From positions 1 to 25,963 of the forward strand of contig CAMZIS010000004.1 in NCBI GenBank assembly GCA_947307285.1: 25,963 nt of DNA, given 5' to 3'. Source of the stretch: an uncultured Peptococcaceae bacterium (GTDB lineage: Bacteria > Bacillota > Dehalobacteriia > UBA4068). Both the position numbers and the translations under genes were made by a program. The notes below the pieces were generated by a model. That model searched no databases and was not told the origin of the DNA. It was given only the letters and a program-made list of their open reading frames with translations. Each line of letters begins with the position of its first letter. Positions within the stretch are counted from its first letter, which is position 1. Positions 23,188 through 25,963 of this stretch are shown here, piece by piece.

Positions 23188-24660
23188 ATGTCTGCCTCTT
23201 TGGCTTCACTGATGTATGCCTTTATCGGCCTGCCGCTGCTGGCGGTGGCCGGACTGAACCTGGCCGGCCGCAGGCTGACCCGGCGTATCTGCCGGCCCCT
23301 GGGCGTTTTCGTAGGCCTGGCTCAGATGGCCGTGGCTGTGATCTCCCAACTGCTGCTGCTTCAGTACCATAAATCCTCGGTAAGCTTTTCCCAGTTCTGG
23401 GATATGACAGTCTCCGACAGCGCCGCCTATCTGCGGGTGGATGCTTTTTCCCTGGTAGCCTTGTTTTGCATAGGCATGGCAGTGGCCGCCGCCTTTTCCT
23501 TCAAATGGTTCGACTCTGAGCATAACGCCTTCAATTTCACCAATATGGCCCTTCTGCTGATGCTGGGTCTCAACGGCGCGGCTTTGGTCACTGACCTGTT
23601 CTCGCTCTATGTCTTTATCGAGATCGCCGGTCTGTGCTCCTATACTCTGACCGCCCTTTACCGTGAGGAGCGGGGCCTGGAGGGCGGCTTCAAGCAGCTC
23701 ATCCTGGGCGCTCTGGCCTCCGTCCTTATCCTTATAGGCCTGGCTTTCATCTTTATGGAATGCGGCAGCCTGCGCTACGACGCTCTGGCCCTCTTCTTCA
23801 GCGAAGAGCTGCCCCTGCCCATCCTCGATTATCTGGCATTCCTGTTCCTCATAGGCGGTTTCGGCATCAAGGCCGGGCTGGTGCCCTTCCACCAGTGGCT
23901 GCCCGACGTCTATGAAAGCGCGCCGGCGCCGGTCTCCATACTGCTCAGCGGCATCGCTACCCAGATGATGGGCACCTACGCCCTGATCCGCATCATGAGT
24001 GAACTCAAAGGCGGCGCGGCTGACCCCGTCGCTGACGCCATCCTGCTGCTGCTGGGTCTGATAACCATTTTCGTCGGCGCTTTGGCCGCCCTGGCCCAGA
24101 AGGATATGAAACGCTGCCTGGCTTATTCTTCCATCAGCCAGATCGGCTATATCGTGCTGGGCGTTTCCTGCGGCAACGCCTTCGGCTTCATCGGCGCCAT
24201 GCTGCACTTCTTCACTTTGACTTTAGGCAACACCGTGCTGTTCACCGACGCCGCCGCGGTGGACTTGGCCACGAATACCACCGATATGGAGCGTCTGGGC
24301 GGACTGCAAAAACAGATGCCCCTGGTAGGCGTTACCAATCTCATCGCCTTTCTGTCCAACGCCGGCCTCCCGCCTGCGGTGGGCTTTTGGAGCAAGCTGC
24401 TGATCATCATCGCCGTCTGGCAAAGCGGCAACGGCTTCATCGCCGGCCTGGCTTTGGTGGCTGGCGTCCTGACCGTGGCCTGCTGTCTGAAGGTGCAGCG
24501 CAAGGTCTTTTTCGGTCCCGATGTGGAAGAACTGTCCGGAGTGTCCGCTCCCCGCGGCGGCGTTGTCGTTTCCTCCCTGACCCTGTCGGGGCTGATCGTC
24601 GTCGCCGGGCTGCTGATACCGTTCCTGCTGCGTATGCTGCAGGCCCAGGGCTTGTTTTAG
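23188..24660 (+). CDS. Antiporter-like membrane subunit (NuoN/MrpD-like)
   Basis: A 490-residue polytopic protein of the Proton_antipo_M family. The channel residues are present: E145 in 'LYVFIEIAGLCSY', K228 in 'GFGIKAGLVPFHQWLPD', the 'YESAPAPVSILLSG' loop, 'KDMKRCLAYSSISQIGY', and K403 in 'GLPPAVGFWSKLL'. The 'LPDVYESAPAPVS' wording resembles MrpD and MbhH-type subunits more than NuoM. A strong ribosome binding site (AAAGGGGGG) precedes the start 12 bp after the NuoL-like gene. With its two neighbours it makes three antiporter-like subunits in a row, the number found in complex I, whereas simple Ech hydrogenases have one. Confidence 0.88.
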   Translation: MSASLASLMYAFIGLPLLAVAGLNLAGRRLTRRICRPLGVFVGLAQMAVAVISQLLLLQYHKSSVSFSQFWDMTVSDSAAYLRVDAFSLVALFCIGMAVAAAFSFKWFDSEHNAFNFTNMALLLMLGLNGAALVTDLFSLYVFIEIAGLCSYTLTALYREERGLEGGFKQLILGALASVLILIGLAFIFMECGSLRYDALALFFSEELPLPILDYLAFLFLIGGFGIKAGLVPFHQWLPDVYESAPAPVSILLSGIATQMMGTYALIRIMSELKGGAADPVADAILLLLGLITIFVGALAALAQKDMKRCLAYSSISQIGYIVLGVSCGNAFGFIGAMLHFFTLTLGNTVLFTDAAAVDLATNTTDMERLGGLQKQMPLVGVTNLIAFLSNAGLPPAVGFWSKLLIIIAVWQSGNGFIAGLALVAGVLTVACCLKVQRKVFFGPDVEELSGVSAPRGGVVVSSLTLSGLIVVAGLLIPFLLRMLQAQGLF

Positions 24661-24671
24661 GAGGTCAGAGG

Positions 24672-25166
24672 ATGCCGCAAACAGTGATAATCATCTGTCT
24701 CATACTCAGCGTGGTGGCAGGCCTGGTCTGCGCCATGTCCGGCCGGCTGATGCACGCCGCCCTGGCCCTGGCCGGCCTCAGCGCCCTGACCGCCATCATA
24801 CTCTTCCTGTTTGGCGCCACCATGGCCGCCCTGTTCGAGCTGTCCTGCTGTGTCGGTCTGGTCACCGTGGTGCTGGCTGTGGCCGTCACCCTTACCCGGC
24901 CGGATTCGCCGGAGCCGGAGACCGCCCCTGCTAGTATCAAACGGTTCAGCGTCCTGCCGCTGCTGCTGATCTTTGTCGGGCTGATGCTGCTGATCGTCAT
25001 GATCTTCACCGGCTTCAGTCTGGATCCCGTTACCGCATCCAACGTCACGGCAGAGCCTTTCCGCGACGTTTTCTGGGGCACCCGCCAGGCGGACATCCTG
25101 GCTCAGATCATCCTCATCCTGGTGGGAGCCTTTTCTGTTGTCATCCTGTTCAAGGAGAGTGAGTGA
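24672..25166 (+). CDS. NuoJ-like membrane subunit
   Basis: A 164-residue protein with about five membrane segments: residues 3-22, 27-46, 48-70, 92-112 and 140-160. 'SGRLMHAALALAGLSALTA' followed by 'LFGATMAALFELSCCVGLV' matches the NuoJ/MbhD-F-like pattern (normally 'A.FLAA.QIIVYAGAI'). The TM3 'YAGAI' of canonical NuoJ is not conserved, reading 'CCVGLVTV' instead. NuoJ forms part of the coupling region between the hydrophilic arm and the antiporter arm. The frame is open upstream, but ATG 24672, 11 bp after the previous stop and behind a GGAGG-type site, is the sensible start. The TGA overlaps a GTG start of the next gene. Confidence 0.7.
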   Translation: MPQTVIIICLILSVVAGLVCAMSGRLMHAALALAGLSALTAIILFLFGATMAALFELSCCVGLVTVVLAVAVTLTRPDSPEPETAPASIKRFSVLPLLLIFVGLMLLIVMIFTGFSLDPVTASNVTAEPFRDVFWGTRQADILAQIILILVGAFSVVILFKESE

Positions 25167-25477
25167 CTATGAACGTGCTGACGCTTACGCTTATGTCCAC
25201 CGCCCTGGTCCTGATAGCACTGGGCATATTCATGCTGGTCATGACCAGCAACATGATCCGCGTCGTACTGGCGGTGGAAGTAATGATGAAGGCCGTCACC
25301 CTGCTTTTGATCTACGCCGGTCAGATCAACGGCCAGCTGGGTCTGGCCCAGACCTTCATCGTCACCCAGATCGTGATCGAGATCGTCCTGGCCGCCGTGG
25401 CTTCCGGTCTGGTGATCAATATCTACCGCAAGACCGGCCAGCGGGAGCTGCGCAGGCTCAATAAGCTGAACGGCTGA
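25163..25477 (+). CDS. NuoK/MrpC-like membrane subunit
   Basis: A 104-residue protein with three membrane helices (about 8-28, 33-53, 66-90), the NuoK topology. The TM2 glutamate of NuoK is present in 'VLAVEVMMKAVTLL', and a second glutamate lies in TM3 ('IVTQIVIEIVLAAV'), so both buried carboxylates of NuoK are retained, unlike in many MrpC proteins. The subunit belongs to the ion-translocating E-channel region. The start is uncertain by two codons: GTG 25163 overlaps the previous TGA by 4 bases and has AAGGAG 5 nt upstream, whereas ATG 25169 has the same site 11 nt upstream. Either is plausible and the protein is essentially unchanged. The next gene begins 14 bp after the stop. Confidence 0.85.
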   Translation: MTMNVLTLTLMSTALVLIALGIFMLVMTSNMIRVVLAVEVMMKAVTLLLIYAGQINGQLGLAQTFIVTQIVIEIVLAAVASGLVINIYRKTGQRELRRLNKLNG

Positions 25478-25491
25478 GAAAGGAGATCAGT

Positions 25492-25812
25492 ATGACCGAT
25501 TTTTTGCTTTCGCCGCCGATCGCCTTTGCCGCTTTGCTGCTGCTCTTTTTGGGACTGGCCCACGCCATGCGCCATCAGGCCGCTGCCAGCAGTGCCGGCA
25601 AGCATAAAACCGAAGCCTACGCCGGCGGCGTGCGGGGCGTCGATCAGCGTCAGGCCCCGGATTACAGCAAATTCTATGCCTTCACATTGGTGTTTCCCAT
25701 CATGCAGGTGCTGGTGCTGGCAGTGGCGACGGCCCCGGCCGGCGCTCTGACCCTGCCGCTGCTGTACGTAGCGGCCGGCGGTCTGGCTCTGCTGATCGTC
25801 TTCCGCCGCTGA
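25492..25812 (+). CDS. Small membrane subunit, probably NuoA-like
   Basis: A 106-residue protein with three hydrophobic segments (about 9-25, 64-80, 84-102) and a charged loop between the first two. The loop ends in 'EAYAGGVRGVD' and runs into 'YSKFYAFTLVFPIMQVLVLA', which resembles the NuoA pattern of a conserved loop (PYECG) followed by an aromatic-rich helix. The NuoA loop cysteine is absent. NuoA forms part of the quinone/coupling site region with NuoH in complex I. The position between NuoK-like and NuoB-like genes supports membership of the same complex. AAGGAG lies 8 nt before ATG 25492. The NuoA identity is tentative; an unrelated small hydrogenase membrane subunit is the alternative. 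Confidence 0.55.
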   Translation: MTDFLLSPPIAFAALLLLFLGLAHAMRHQAAASSAGKHKTEAYAGGVRGVDQRQAPDYSKFYAFTLVFPIMQVLVLAVATAPAGALTLPLLYVAAGGLALLIVFRR

Positions 25813-25874
25813 CAAGGCCGGGAGGCGTTGGTTTTCTTGGTTTCAGGCTTTAAGCTAAAAGGAAAGGTATTTCC

Positions 25875-25963
25875 ATGACCAGAACGATTTTGCAAAGAGC
25901 GGTGGATTGGGGGCGGCGCAACTCGCCCTGGATCATCCGTTTCCATAGCGGATCCTGCTGCGG
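25875..25963 (+). CDS. NuoB/Ech-type hydrogenase small subunit, 5' part only
   Basis: Only 29 complete codons lie in the window; the gene runs off the end. It reads MTRTILQRAVDWGRRNSPW, then 'IIRFHSGSCCG'. The 'SPW-aromatic/hydrophobic-F-x-x-GSC-x-G' pattern is the N-terminus of the [4Fe-4S] small subunit of group 4 (Ech/Mbh/CooL-type) complexes, where the next residues are normally Cys-Asp-x-Glu. Complex I NuoB has 'LWPxxFGxACC' instead, so this copy is closer to Ech. The cluster it holds would be the proximal one, next to the catalytic subunit. AAAAGGAAAGG lies upstream of ATG 25875. The 62-bp gap before it is the largest inside the operon and shows no convincing promoter or terminator. Confidence 0.8.
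   Translation, partial: MTRTILQRAVDWGRRNSPWIIRFHSGSCC

Noticed and set aside
1..25963. tRNA, rRNA, CRISPR array, insertion sequence or toxin-antitoxin module
   Set aside because: The gaps between genes are short and no cloverleaf-like, direct-repeat or transposase sequence was recognised when reading them.

Overview
This is a G+C-rich (around 60% by eye, not computed), densely coding bacterial chromosome segment with standard-code stops (TAA, TAG and TGA all end genes). The gene families suggest an anaerobic member of the Bacillota, in a Clostridia- or Negativicutes-like lineage. The pointers are a SEDS protein with a fused FHA domain next to a class B PBP, an M23 peptidase with a G5 domain, a YqhQ-type DUF1385 protein, an 'LSPS.Q' amidase without a signal peptide, and [NiFe]-hydrogenase maturation genes leading into a complex I-like, Ech/Mbh-type membrane complex. 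No tRNA, rRNA, CRISPR array, insertion sequence or prophage block was seen, and no gene-free stretch reaches 300 bases.

Layout. (1) 1-1993, plus strand: the 3' end of a DUF5131 gene, a MocA-like nucleotidyltransferase and an XdhC-type protein, all overlapping; the last two belong to molybdenum-hydroxylase cofactor maturation. A shared hairpin terminator separates them from the next block. (2) 2080-10761, minus strand: an FHA-SEDS/PBP pair for peptidoglycan synthesis, an M23/G5 envelope peptidase, HtpG, a DUF1385 membrane protein whose promoter carries an 18-bp perfect palindrome, and an amidase with an SH3 domain. Several of these units have recognisable promoters and terminators. (3) 10901-19776, plus strand: pcrA, ligA, hypF, hypC, hypD, hypE. 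From ligA onward the genes overlap or abut, so DNA repair and hydrogenase maturation genes appear to be co-transcribed. (4) 19873 to the window end, plus strand: after a strong promoter, three Nuo L/M/N-type antiporter-like subunits, NuoJ-, NuoK- and NuoA-like small subunits, and the first 29 codons of a NuoB/Ech-type small subunit. The operon continues past the window.

How they fit together. HypF and HypE make the cyanide ligand, HypC and HypD assemble the Fe(CN)2CO group, and the adjacent membrane complex is the likely client: an ion-pumping group 4-type [NiFe] hydrogenase. Its large subunit is not in the window, so this last step is inference.

The most striking anomaly is a single in-frame TGA in pcrA, exactly where the helicase motif III tryptophan belongs, with both flanks otherwise intact. 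The second is a NuoL-like subunit that has lost its usual channel lysines while its two sister subunits keep them.
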